64,000 bases of DNA. Source: Buxus sempervirens. Taxonomy: Eukaryota; Streptophyta; Magnoliopsida; Buxales; Buxaceae. This document shows positions 52,433-62,519 of this stretch, piece by piece; position 1 is the stretch's first letter, and each line of letters begins with the position of its first letter. The position numbers were made by a program, and so were the translations under genes. The notes under the pieces were generated by a model, which was not told the origin of the DNA, ran no database searches, and saw only the letters and a list, made by a program, of their open reading frames with translations. Location: contig OX387192.1 in the NCBI GenBank assembly GCA_947561395.2, positions 12,746,221 to 12,810,220 of the forward strand. Reading direction: 5' to 3'.

Positions 52433-53102
52433 AGCAAAATTTTTTTTAACAAGCAAATTAGGTTCAATTTAAAATATATATATATAATAATAAAATGGAT
52501 GCCTAAATGGGGATGCAAATTCAATAAGTTGAATTTCATCTACTCTATTTAAGCCCTAAATTGGCGGAAGGTGTCACAGAAATTTTAAATGTTATCCGAA
52601 GTTCACTAGTTGGATTTTGATAAATATTAAGGGTTGTAGGTGTAGAAGTAGACTTGTTGAGACAAATTATGTGATTATATAATATTAGTCAAGGATGAAT
52701 GCATACCTACAATTATTATTGTCGTATATTGTTTGATGCTTGATGAGCCAATTGCGTGGGGAACGTGTCAAGGTGTAGTGAAGCAGGGTACCATGTGGAA
52801 CTACACTGAGGGTGAAACCTGTGCAAATTGGGATATGTACTAGTATGAATAGGAAGTGTATAAATATATATGGCAGATATGGTTTTATATATATATTCAA
52901 GTTAAAAGCTAGTAGGAATTTGCAATTTTCTACTCAAACTTGCGTATAAGCGAACGCGTTTATATGTAAAGATTGAGGATAGAAGGCTTGCGGATTTCTT
53001 CTACAGTATTTTAGGAGTTAAGTAATATTTTGAGAATCAGTTTTGAAACCAAATATGAATTGCAAAATTTGACTTTTATGGTTAGCATGGAAGTAGTGTG
53101 TT

Positions 53103-53138
53103 AAATTTCGAGGACGAAATTTTTGTAGGGGGAGAGAA
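53103..53138 (+). other. Conserved hairpin and polypurine tract of chromovirus element
   Basis: AAATTTCG (53103-53110), loop AGGA, CGAAATTT (53115-53122) form a perfect dyad over the known Tekay/Del signature. The purine tract AGGGGGAGAGAA reaches the 3' LTR. Confidence 0.88.
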
Positions 53139-55437
53139 TGTAAAACCCCATTTTCTAGTAGAAATTTAATTAAAGGATTAATTAAAAGATTTAAGTAAAT
53201 TAATTGGTGTGGAGCTTTCGACAATTAGGGGGGCAAAGAAATAAGTAGAATTTTATTAAGTAAGCGAGTACGAAAAAAATAATAATAAAATAATTAGTGC
53301 TGATGAGAAAATAAACAAATAAATATTTTACGTTAACCTCAACTTTAGGGAGGGGTAGATATGGAATCCCGAGGGTTAAGTTAAGGCCAGAGATAAATTA
53401 GGTTAAGGGTTTGCGAAGTCTATAAATAGATTGCTAAGCTAAAAAGTTCGGAGGTTAGGGAAAAAGAAGTTAGAGGCCGAACTCATAGGTATTTCGATTG
53501 GTCGTTGCGTGGTACCTGAGGGCGTCGGCCCATAAGCTTAAATCTTTGGAGGAGTCTATCAAAAGGGTTGGAAGCTAGAAGAAAAGTGTTCGATAACATG
53601 TGAGTAGCATCGTTTTAAATCTGGGTTTTGGTTTTAATCCGTGAGTTAGTCGTATTGCATAAGTTTTCTGGAAAAATACAGTTCGAGCGTGAGTTTTAGA
53701 AGGATTTCTAGAGATGAATATTAATGTGTTTAGAATAATTTTGAAACCTATTTAAACGCCTTCTGGCGATAGTAGGAGGTTAGGAAAATTGTTACAGACA
53801 TTAAAAATTCAATCAGTCATGGAGATTTTGCATTAACAGAGAGTTGAAAATCGTAGGGGGTATCCGCCGGGTTGTCACCTACCTAGCACCAACTAGTTTG
53901 GTCGGCGCGAGTTTTAAAATGAGTTACCGGCGAGCTCGCGCCTATCTCGCACCGAGCGGTTTAGTTAAGCGCAAGATGATTTTTCCTTACCGCTAAGCTC
54001 GCGCCTAGCTCTCGCCTAGTGTATTTTGACTTAGCGCGACATGTATATTTTAGGATTGAGTTCTCGCCAACCTTGCGCCAAGCGCCAGAGGTTAGCGCAT
54101 CCCCTAATACTTTGCCGAAAGGTGGATTTGACCAATCAAGCTAGACTTTTTATACTTTGAGGGTTCAAGCACTTAGCTATTGACTTGTTTAGGACATTAG
54201 AAATATTATTACCTGTTCAAACACTCTGAGATTATTAAGTGGAATTATTGGAAATCCTTAGGAGTTCCCGAAGTGAATTTTAAGGGCTATCGGTAGGTGA
54301 TGTTACTGTGCCAAACACTAGGAATACATGATTTAGTTTTCCCTTTGTCTATACACTGTACTTGATTGAGAATCTATTTAACCTGGTTTTATTTGATTGC
54401 AAATTCTGAACTACATTTGTAAAGTTTATCTTGGTGTGAGTAAATGGGTTTTATTACCAAAGGTCTTGTGTTATGAGATTTTAGTAAATACGGAAAGTAC
54501 ATGAGGTACTGTTCTGGTCCAGAGGGACATGTGTTGAGCTGTGTTGTGTTGTGCATGATGATGAATATTGTTGAGTTAATATGATGTCAAAGTTGAGTTT
54601 ATACGATGGTTTGCTGTTTTGGTTTAGCTTGTCCTGGATCCAGAGTTTAAGCTTAGTAATGTGATGTCTCTTGTTTTATTGGTGTAATGGCATAGCCATG
54701 GAGTGTTGCCACGACTGGTGTAGAGCAGCCAGAAACCCTGAGTAGGCCTGGTTGCCAATGCCGAAACCCTGAGTAGGCCGTCATTTCAGAGTATCCGAAA
54801 CCCTGAGTAGGCCGGAACTGTGTACACGGACTTGTGTGGATGTCGCTCTAGTATGTTGATTAACCAATTTAAACAACTACATAACATTGACCAAATGTTG
54901 CCTTTTGTTTTATTTAGCATGAGACATATTATTGGATTGTTGTAGATAATTTGGTTTTCCTGGAGACGTGGTTATAATGATATTGGTTCTTGTGCGATTA
55001 TTCAGATTTGTTGACAACCGTATTCAGATTTAAATATACCTTGATTTCCATTTGCTATATCATTGTGTCTAATAAATTACTGGGAGTTTAGTTGGATTTA
55101 TCGAGTTATTGCCATCGTTACTCATGCAATTATTCGATCCATATTTTTACAACTAGTAAATTGTATTTGTGCATGCATGTGCTACTCGCTGAGATATTCG
55201 TATCTCTTTCATGTGCTTTTGTTGGTTTTTCGGATAAGCTTGGAGAGCCCGATACTTGCGGTAGTTTACTTGGTCATGTGAGTTATTACTTTGGGGTTAT
55301 TTTACCACACTCTGTTTCATAGTTTTTATTATATTCACGTTATTTCCTTCACTCTGATAATGCGATCCTGCTTTACATAATAACCTCTACAGACGAGTTT
55401 ATGGGTTTTCTACGTAACTCGGATCCGATGTGTTACA
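53139..55437 (+). repeat. 3' LTR of chromovirus element
   Basis: TGTAAAACCCC to GATGTGTTACA, 2,299 bp. A few percent divergence from the 5' LTR, mostly C/T and G/A at CpG sites. The TTCG hairpin is at 55191-55206. The acceptor CAG has mutated to CGG (55232). Confidence 0.93.
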
Positions 55438-55442
55438 GGAGA

Positions 55443-56019
55443 TGGGTTTACCCTGATTTCCCCGGCAAGCCACGGGAGCATAGGGCTAATACCATCCCAA
55501 AAGTAAGTTCATAGGAATCAAAAGGGTGGCTGCTAAAAAGATCTAGGTTTTTGTAGAGAAGACGAATTCACGAATCAATTCATTCAGGGTCGGATCATTC
55601 ACGCAGTCCCCCTCGTGCATGTCATCCCACGCAGTTTATTAAAGCAAAAAAAGTCATCCACGGTGTGGTGGGTGCCCGTGTGTGCAGCTAGGCAGAGTGC
55701 TGTGTATAATCGGGTGAGTTTGATCTGGATATTTGATTGATAATGGGTTTCTTTCTATCTTTTTATTGTAAAGTGTAGAATTGGCACACAATACGATGTT
55801 CCGGGAGAGTCCCTAGGTAATTGGAGGGGTCACAGCGGTCCCACTTAAAATCTAAAAACCTTAGGCAATTATCTTGTCCTTTATAATAGGACTCCCCAAA
55901 ATACGTAGTTGCGCGTATTCCATACCTCACTAAGGTGAAACTGAAAAAGACTCCCTAAACCAATCTATATCCTCCTATGTTGACTCTTTTCTAACCGGGG
56001 TTTGACTGGGTTGAGAAGT
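55443..56019 (-). other. Element R leader, PBS-proximal part
   Basis: Reverse-complement homologue of element A's 7145-7265 and 9748-10200 leader (shared TCCCGTGGCTTGCCGGGGAA and ATGATCCGACC words). No gene. Confidence 0.75.
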
Positions 56020-56036
56020 CCCAAGTGGAGTCGCCA
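56020..56036 (-). other. Primer-binding site of element R
   Basis: The minus strand reads TGGCGACTCCACTTGGG, three bases from the LTR end at 56040, matching element A's site. Confidence 0.82.
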
Positions 56037-57454
56037 GGTTGTGCGCAGGGTCGCACCGCAAGGCGCATGGGAGTGCGTGCCTTCTAAAGGGTAAATCAGG
56101 AAATCGGAGTCGCCATTGCCTGATGGGGTGTAGGCAGACACCTGGGTACCTAGGTTGGTCTATTTAGATGGTTTGCGGCTTGAGATCCTGACTAAGGTCT
56201 CGGTTACTATCCGGGGAAGTCCTAAGACACCCCGGTCCGCCCCGTCGGTTGACAGGTCCCTCGGGTCTCCCTGGTTTGAGTCAATTTTAGTTTGGTCTGT
56301 CTCACCCAATTCCTATGCCAAAACATGTACACTTTATTTTGAGTCTGGTGGGGACCACTTGAGTGGTGTGGGTCCCCTTTTACTTGGTTTTATCTTGCTT
56401 TTTTAAGTGATCTGGGTCTGACTGGGTGGGCCCTGTTGGAAGGCCCACGGATCCCTTGGCGGACTAAGATTAGTCCACATGTTCCCTTGTTGGGTTTCTA
56501 CCTAACCCTAAAAAGCCCTTCGGGTTTTGGCTAATTTTGCTTGCTTTTATTTATGGTTTGAGTAAAGAGATAATTAAAATTTATTCATGGTGGGCCTGGA
56601 TGGTCTATGGGCCCATTGGGTAGGCCACACAATGGTTGCCTTGAGATTTGGTTATCTTGTTTAAATTCTCCTCCAGTTGGGCTAGGAATGGGCTTGGGCT
56701 TGAAAGCCCAATGTAAGCACCTTATTTTTGCACCCCTGGAATTGCTGAAAATGAAAACCCTAGCAGGAAGTCAAACCCCGAAGGGACAAAAAGTTGACCT
56801 TTTGATTAAGTGATATTTGGCCACCTGGCTTTATATCATTGGATAGAGAATCTCGACACGATTCCGGCGCAACTGAGTTCGCAAGAATCGGGGTCCGGGG
56901 GAAGGTTCTGCGGGTGGTCAAACCTGGGCAGAGCCAAAAGTTGACTTTCTGCTAAAATCCGATCCAGAGGCCTTGCTTTATATCATTGGATAGAGAATCT
57001 CGACACGATTCCAACGCAACTGAGTTTGCAGGAATCGGAGTCCGGATGAAGGTTCTGCGGGCGGTGAAACTTGGGCAAAGCCAAAAGTTGACTTTCTGGT
57101 AAAATCCGATCCGGAGGCCTACCCCTAGGTCATGGGATAGAGGGCTCCGATACGATTCTAACGCCACTGAGTTTGCCCAGATCAGAGCCCGGGTGAAGAA
57201 AATATGAGCTGACAAAATTCCCGAGCAGCAAAACTGGCAATCTGCGCACATGGCAAAGAGCTGCACAGGTGGCAAGTTGCGCAGGAAAATATCTCGGGGA
57301 TCAAATCCATAAATATCCAAACATTCAAAATATCCCAGGGACTAAATCTGTGAAAATCCAAGAATATCGGATTAAATTGAAAATAACCAGGGACTAAATC
57401 CGAAAATTCGGATTTTCCGACCAAACGAGCGGCCGCATTAATGGTTTTTTAATC

Positions 57455-57547
57455 ATTCGGTCGCTCGTGCGAATGTGGCAGGGGGTATGCGCTCACCTTG
57501 AGCTGGGCGCCAAGGTGAGCGGCACCCCATTTCCCTTGCCTATATAA
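57455..57547 (+). promoter_or_regulatory. Palindrome cassette 1 and TATA box of LTR C
   Basis: CGCTCACCTTG (57490-57500) pairs perfectly over 11 bp with CAAGGTGAGCG (57511-57521), loop 10. It is bounded by GGGGGTATG and CACCCC. TATATAA is at 57541-57547. Confidence 0.82.
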
Positions 57548-58254
57548 GCCGCGAGAGTCTTCATTGCAGGGGGTTGGCTGATTTCGGGGTTCAAAAATTT
57601 CGGTGGGGGTTCGGAAATTTTGGTGGGAGAGTTCCAGGGTTCTGGACTTTTTTTTGGTTTCGGCATTTTGTTTTGGGGTTAGGATTCGAGGGTTCGGCAT
57701 TGTTTTTTCTGGGCTCGGGATTTTGAAGAAAAAGACCATACACACAGGTCCCCTCCCTTCCTCTTCTTCCTCGTCAAATCCGAAGGAGGCCGTGCTCTTG
57801 GTGTGAGAAGAAGGAGCCTTCCGCAGCAGCTCGTGAGCTCCAGGGAACCTCCGGCCTGCTTTGCAAAGGTTTGGAACCAAGGTGATTCTCTCTCAGTTAT
57901 TGTTTTTACATGTAGAAAGTGAGCAAGTTTTCCATCTCAGCATGCTATTTATGTTCTGTTTTGATTGATTCGAAGGGGGAGCATGTTCCCCCCATGAGTT
58001 CTCCCTCTCTGTTGTATCCCGATAAAGCCCCCAGTTCCCTTCCCTTGTGTGTTCTGTTAGTGTTTGGTTGTTTGGGTGTTCGGATTTGTAGGTTTGCAGA
58101 GAGGGTTGACCCTCACAACTTAGGTTAGATCAATTCCAATAAAAGTTAAAGTGTCTTCTGGGGAGTGGTCCAAGCCCTGGGAGGGCTTACAGAGCCTAAA
58201 AAACGATTACATAGCTTAAAATCAGCTAAGGAATGGAGTTTGAACGAAAACCGA

Positions 58255-58385
58255 GAGCATCGAGGGTCCGCCGAGTTCGCGCGAGCACTTTTCGCGCTTC
58301 GCGGGTTTTTTGGTCCGCCCGGCCCGCGCCGACCTCGCGCCTAGTGCCCGAGGTCGGCGCATACCCCTAAAAGCCTGCCGAAATG
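58255..58385 (+). promoter_or_regulatory. Palindrome cassette 2 of LTR C
   Basis: GCGCCGACCTCG (58326-58337) pairs perfectly over 12 bp with CGAGGTCGGCGC (58349-58360), loop 11. It is followed by ATACCCCTAAAAGCC and TGCCGAAA. It closely matches the chromovirus LTR at 48071-48115. Confidence 0.8.
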
Positions 58386-59934
58386 CTGTATTTTTGAAAA
58401 TTTCCGAAAATGCCCTTTAATGTACCGCGGGGGGCTTCGCCCACAGGGCCCCCGGGTACCTCCCCTTGGACCCAGCACAATGAGCCAATTTTTTCTTGAT
58501 AGAGTGTCAATCTTGTGTATTTTCTTAGGTGATTATTGCTGAATGTGGGTTTTATTTCCAAACCGAACCGGATGAACCAATAGGGTTTCCAAGTCACCCG
58601 GAAACCCAACATGGGGCTTGGACCCTTGGTCCAACTTGGTTTCCAGTGGGCCTTCCAACGGGGCCCACCAAGCCCGACCAATTCATTTTGCTTAACTAAG
58701 ATAATAAAAGATTTGAGTGGGCCAGACCACTTGAGGCCCACCCAAGCCCTAATTGGGCCATGCATGATTAAAGTAAGATATGGTTTGGCCGAGACCACGG
58801 GTAGGGCCTATCGGGCCCACTAAGCCCATGAACCCGACCAACTTAGGGTTTCCAAACCCTAATTCAGGAAGCCTTGGGCTTTCAAGCCCAAGCCCAGGTA
58901 AAGGGCCCCAAGCCCAGTACTTGGCCCGTTTTGGCATAGATAAGAAAGATAAAATCAAAATCACTTGGCAACCAAATGTGGGGCCCACTCAAGGGCCCAC
59001 AAAGCAATCCCGGCCCACTTTTTGGCATGAAATCCACTTAACTAAATCAACTTGAACTTCAAAAGAAAATCAATTCAAATTGAACCAAAGTCCAAAGGGC
59101 CACACTTGGCCCACCAAGGAAGGGATACCGTGGGCCTTCCAACGGGGCCCACCCAACCAGGCTCAGATCATCTTAATTAAAAAGATAAAATCAAGTAAAG
59201 GGACCCACACCACTTTGGCGGTCCCGCCAGGCTTAATCAAAATTGCATGCTGGAATAGGAATCGGGTGAGTGAGAGACCAAGGTTGACTCAAACCAAGGA
59301 AACCTATGGGACCCGTCACTTGACGGGGTGGACTGGGGTGTCTACGGACTTCCCCAGATTGCAACCGAGTCCCTACTTAGAATCTCAAAGCCGCAGACCA
59401 AAAGCCTTAGTAGAAGAACTTAGGCACCCAGGTGTCTGCCTGCACCCCATCAGGCAGTGGCGACTCCAAACAAACCCCGAGGCACGCGTCCTTACGCGTG
59501 CGCCTCGTTGTGCGACCGAAATCGGGTGCGCACACCCAAGGCTTTGCAAGATAGGGTCTCTTGAGTTTCTAGGGGTTGTGTGGGCCCCTGTGTGGGCCCA
59601 CGATGGTTCGGGAATGAGGGGGAAGCCTCATGTGGCCATTCGGGTGGGTTTCTTTGGAATCCAAGGGAGAGGGACTAAGGCTTGGGGCCTTGTCCCCCTC
59701 TTGAGTTAAACTCAATGGGATAACAAGGACCATGAGTGTCCCTATTATGGTGTTGCAAGCATCTCTCTTCCTTCCACGAGGAAAAGGAGGAGAGTGGCCC
59801 GGATGGCCTATGCTTGGGTTCGATTGGCCAAACCAAGCACACAAACATACACAAAGAAATAACTCATGAAGATAAGTAATTAAGATTCAAGACATGCTAT
59901 AAAGCAAAGACTAAAAGTGTGGTGTATGCACACA

Positions 59935-60160
59935 AGTGTAACCAAAATATAATTTCGGTTCTAAGGATAAGGCCCCCAGATTACACTGACAGATTTTCTG
60001 ACATTATCTCTTAAAAAATGATTTATAATTTGATGTGTTTGTAACCGAAATTATATTCTAGTTACAAACAACTTTAGTATAAACGAAATTATATTTCGAT
60101 TATACTCAATTTTAGTGTAACCGAAATATAATTTCAGTGACATTAATTTTGGCTATATAA
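59935..60160 (+). promoter_or_regulatory. Palindrome cassette 1 and TATA box of LTR D
   Basis: Four imperfect dyads: ACCAAAATATAATTTCGGT (near 59940), TGTAAC / GTTACA around CGAAATTATATTCTA (near 60040), AAACGAAATTATATTTCG (near 60083) and ACCGAAATATAATTTCAGT (near 60120). TATATAA is at 60154. Confidence 0.72.
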
Positions 60161-61396
60161 GGGCTCCAGCAACTCATTTTGAGGGGTTGGTTGATTTTGG
60201 CTTGCTCCAACCCCTCTACCCTACTCGTCCCTCTCTCTTACACCCCTCCTCCACTCTCCAAGCACTCAAACCCCATCCAAACCCTTCCAAATCACTTCCC
60301 AACCACTTCTTCTTCAACTTTAACCAAGGGAGAAGCTTGGGAATCACCTTGGAAGCTCAAGAGGAGGACCCCACCTGTTGTCTAGGCTTCAAAGGAACTC
60401 CAAGGTACATCAAGGAAGCTCTCCCACCCCAAGGTAAGCTTCCTAAACTTCATTTGTACAATATACATGAATTTGGAATCAATATGGGCATGTTCTTCAT
60501 GGTTTGCTGTTTTATCTCATTCTAGCTTGTTTTCCATCTTCTTTTCTTCATCTTCTTCTTTATTTCCTCAATAAAGAAGGACTCTCATGGTAAGGAGAGA
60601 TGAATAGGCCGAATGGGAGGAGTTGAGAGGCCACTTGAGGGCTAGGCCACATTCAAGTTCATGTCCTTATGTATTTTCATGATATATTAATTGAAAGGAG
60701 AGCATGTTCTCCCCTCCCTCTTTCAATCTCATGTATCCCTTAAACCCCCCAATCCCCTTCTTTTATTTGCTTTTAAGTTTCCCTCAAGCATGCTCTAGTT
60801 GCTATTATATCATGAGATAAGGTTAGATAAGCTTCTAGGATTGCATGTTTAGGCTTTATCCCTTTTTTTTAAGCTCTCTTCTTATTATCCCTCACAACCA
60901 CACCAGGGTGGCACATGCATGCCATTCACCACCCCCAAGCCATGCATGTTTAGTTCCTTTACTATTAGTATTGTCATCATGCACACCACACACATTTGTA
61001 CCATTTTACAGCATGTCCTAAGTCCCCCTTAGGTTGTCTTTGAGCACTTTCGTTTACTTGTTTGAGCATGTTTCATGGTTTGGCCATAAGGACCAAGGCT
61101 TGGACCATCTGGGTCACCTCCTCTCTTCTCCTCATATGAGAGGGGAGGATGCCTTCAATACCAAAGTAGGGATAGTTAAGGTCCCTATTTAAACCCTTGA
61201 GTTTCAACTCAATGAGGGGGGAAAAGGCCCCAAGCCTAAGCCCCCCTCCCTTTGATCCAAAAAAAAGTAATGAAACGAGCCAAATTTGTCTCATCCTCTC
61301 AATCACAAACCACAGTGGGCCCACACAATCCCTGGTTATCCCCAAGAACCATGGAACCCAAGCCCTAATAAAAAATTTGCAAAAATAGTTTTTATA

Positions 61397-61505
61397 AGCT
61401 TGACCGAAAACATAGTTCGGTCAAGCTATATTTTCTCCATAACCAAAATTATATTTCAGGCATGCCTTTTTTTTTAGCATGATCGAAATATAATTTCAGT
61501 CATGA
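61397..61505 (+). promoter_or_regulatory. Palindrome cassette 2 of LTR D
   Basis: AGCTTGACCGAA (61397-61408) pairs perfectly over 12 bp with TTCGGTCAAGCT (61416-61427), loop 7. It is followed by AACCAAAATTATATTTCAGG and a GCATGATCGAAATATAATTT-type dyad. The words match cassette 1 of the same LTR. Confidence 0.8.
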
Positions 61506-62187
61506 ACAAATCAGCAGAAAAATCCCAAAAATGCTTTTTTGCCTCTTTTGATCATTTTAATTATCTTTTAATAAAACCAAACAAAGCCAACAAGGTTTTG
61601 AGTCGACCCATGACCCAACATGGGCCTTGGGCCCAATGGACCCAAATTGAGTATACATGGCCCTTCCAACGAGGCCCACCCATTCCAAACCAAATAAACC
61701 AAAACCGAAAGGGGTTATCCAACGTAACCCCAAACGAGACTTAGTCTTTGTCTAAAGCCTAACTTGGCATCCGATGGGCCTCCCAACGGGGCCCACACTC
61801 CAGACCCATGTCGCTTGATCTAAAAAGATAAAATCCAAATAAAGGGACCTACACCAAACATGTGGTCCCACCAAAACCCAATCAAAGAAGCATGTTGGCA
61901 TAGGATGGGTGAATTGAATCAAATCAAACTTAACCAGGGATAACCCATGGGACCCGTCACCCGATGGGGCGGACCGGAGTGTCCATGGACTTCCCCGAAC
62001 CGTAACCGGGCACTTAAACAAAATCTCAAAGCCGCAAACCACCTTATAGAAAACCTTTTAGGCATCCATGTGTCTGCCTGCACCCCATCAGGTGGTGGCG
62101 ACTCCCATCCCCCATTTTCTCCCGAAGGAGATTCCCAGCCATCAATAAGACGTGCAGCCCGCGGATCTAATGCGCGCACACATATAT

Positions 62188-62519
62188 TATAGGAAACTCA
62201 ATGATGCCACTCGAAAAGATCACTTCCCATTACCTTTCATTGACCAAATGTTGGAGCGCCTTGCAGGTCATGCATATTACTGCTTTCTAGATGGTTATTC
62301 ATGATATAATCAAATCCCTATAACACCGGAAGACCAAGAGAAAACCACCTTCACATGTCCCTATGGCACTTTTGCATATAGGAGGATGCTATTTGGACTA
62401 TGCAATGCACCGGCTACTTTTTAGCAATGCATGATGGCAATCTTTTTTGACATGGTGTAGAAATTTATGGAAATTTTTATGGACGATTTCTCTGTTTTTG
62501 GTTTTTCTTTTGATGCTTG
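62188..62519 (+). pseudogene. Athila-type RT fragment
   Basis: Translation from 62188 gives YRKLNDATRKDHFPLPFID, MLERLAGHAYYCFLDGYS, ITPEDQEKTTFTCPYG, MLFGLCNAPATF and FMDDFSVFG, which includes the F-x-DD catalytic motif. Three in-frame stops are present. The fit is to Athila-lineage Ty3/gypsy RT rather than the Tat RT at 21652. Both ends are cut by Tat LTRs. Confidence 0.88.

Larger units (their letters stand above)
47145..55437 (+). mobile_element. Non-autonomous Tekay/Del-like chromovirus element with an antisense gene
   Basis: It has two ~2.3-kb LTRs, initiator-Met-like PBS, a PPT preceded by TTTCGAGGACGAAAT (a signature of Tekay/Del-type plant elements), and a perfect TSD. The 3.7-kb internal region has no gag or pol on the plus strand. 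It carries one gene on the minus strand with its own promoter-like region and first intron. It must have moved using proteins of a relative. Confidence 0.9.
56712..59534 (+). mobile_element. Tat-type solo LTR C, 2,823 bp
   Basis: TGTAAGCACC to GTGCGCACA with TSD CCCAA at 56707-56711 and 59535-59539. TATATAA at 57541-57547, donor-like CCAAG|GTGATT at 57882, palindrome cassettes at 57455-57525 and 58255-58385. A ~115-bp block near 56810-57010 is duplicated (TTGGATAGAGAATCTCGACACG at 56841 and 56983). Confidence 0.94.
43715..59922 (-). mobile_element. Element R: oldest Tat-lineage element, minus strand, interrupted three times
   Basis: On the minus strand the order is LTR (59922 down to 56040, interrupted by solo LTR C), PBS 56036-56020, leader (56019-55443, then 47139-45215 beyond chromovirus B), gag (45214-43715), cut by element B. 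Gag and leader are closely related to element A. The rest of R would lie to the left of element B, outside the window. Confidence 0.82.
56040..59922 (-). repeat. LTR of element R, partial, interrupted by LTR C
   Basis: Minus-strand LTR pieces are 59922-59540 and 56706-56040. The piece near 56040-56400 has the conserved Tat terminal block in reverse. The second palindrome cassette expected near the insertion point is missing, and the start of the LTR is cut by LTR D. The right limit is therefore uncertain. Confidence 0.65.
59923..62180 (+). mobile_element. Tat-type LTR D, boundaries without matching TSD
   Basis: TGTATGCACACAAG to TGCGCGCACA. TATATAA at 60154-60160, donor-like CCAAG|GTAAGC at 60434, palindromes with an AACCGAAAT-type word at 59935-60145 and 61397-61505. 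The five bases outside (TGTGG and CATAT) do not match, so one end was probably lost or rearranged. Confidence 0.78.
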
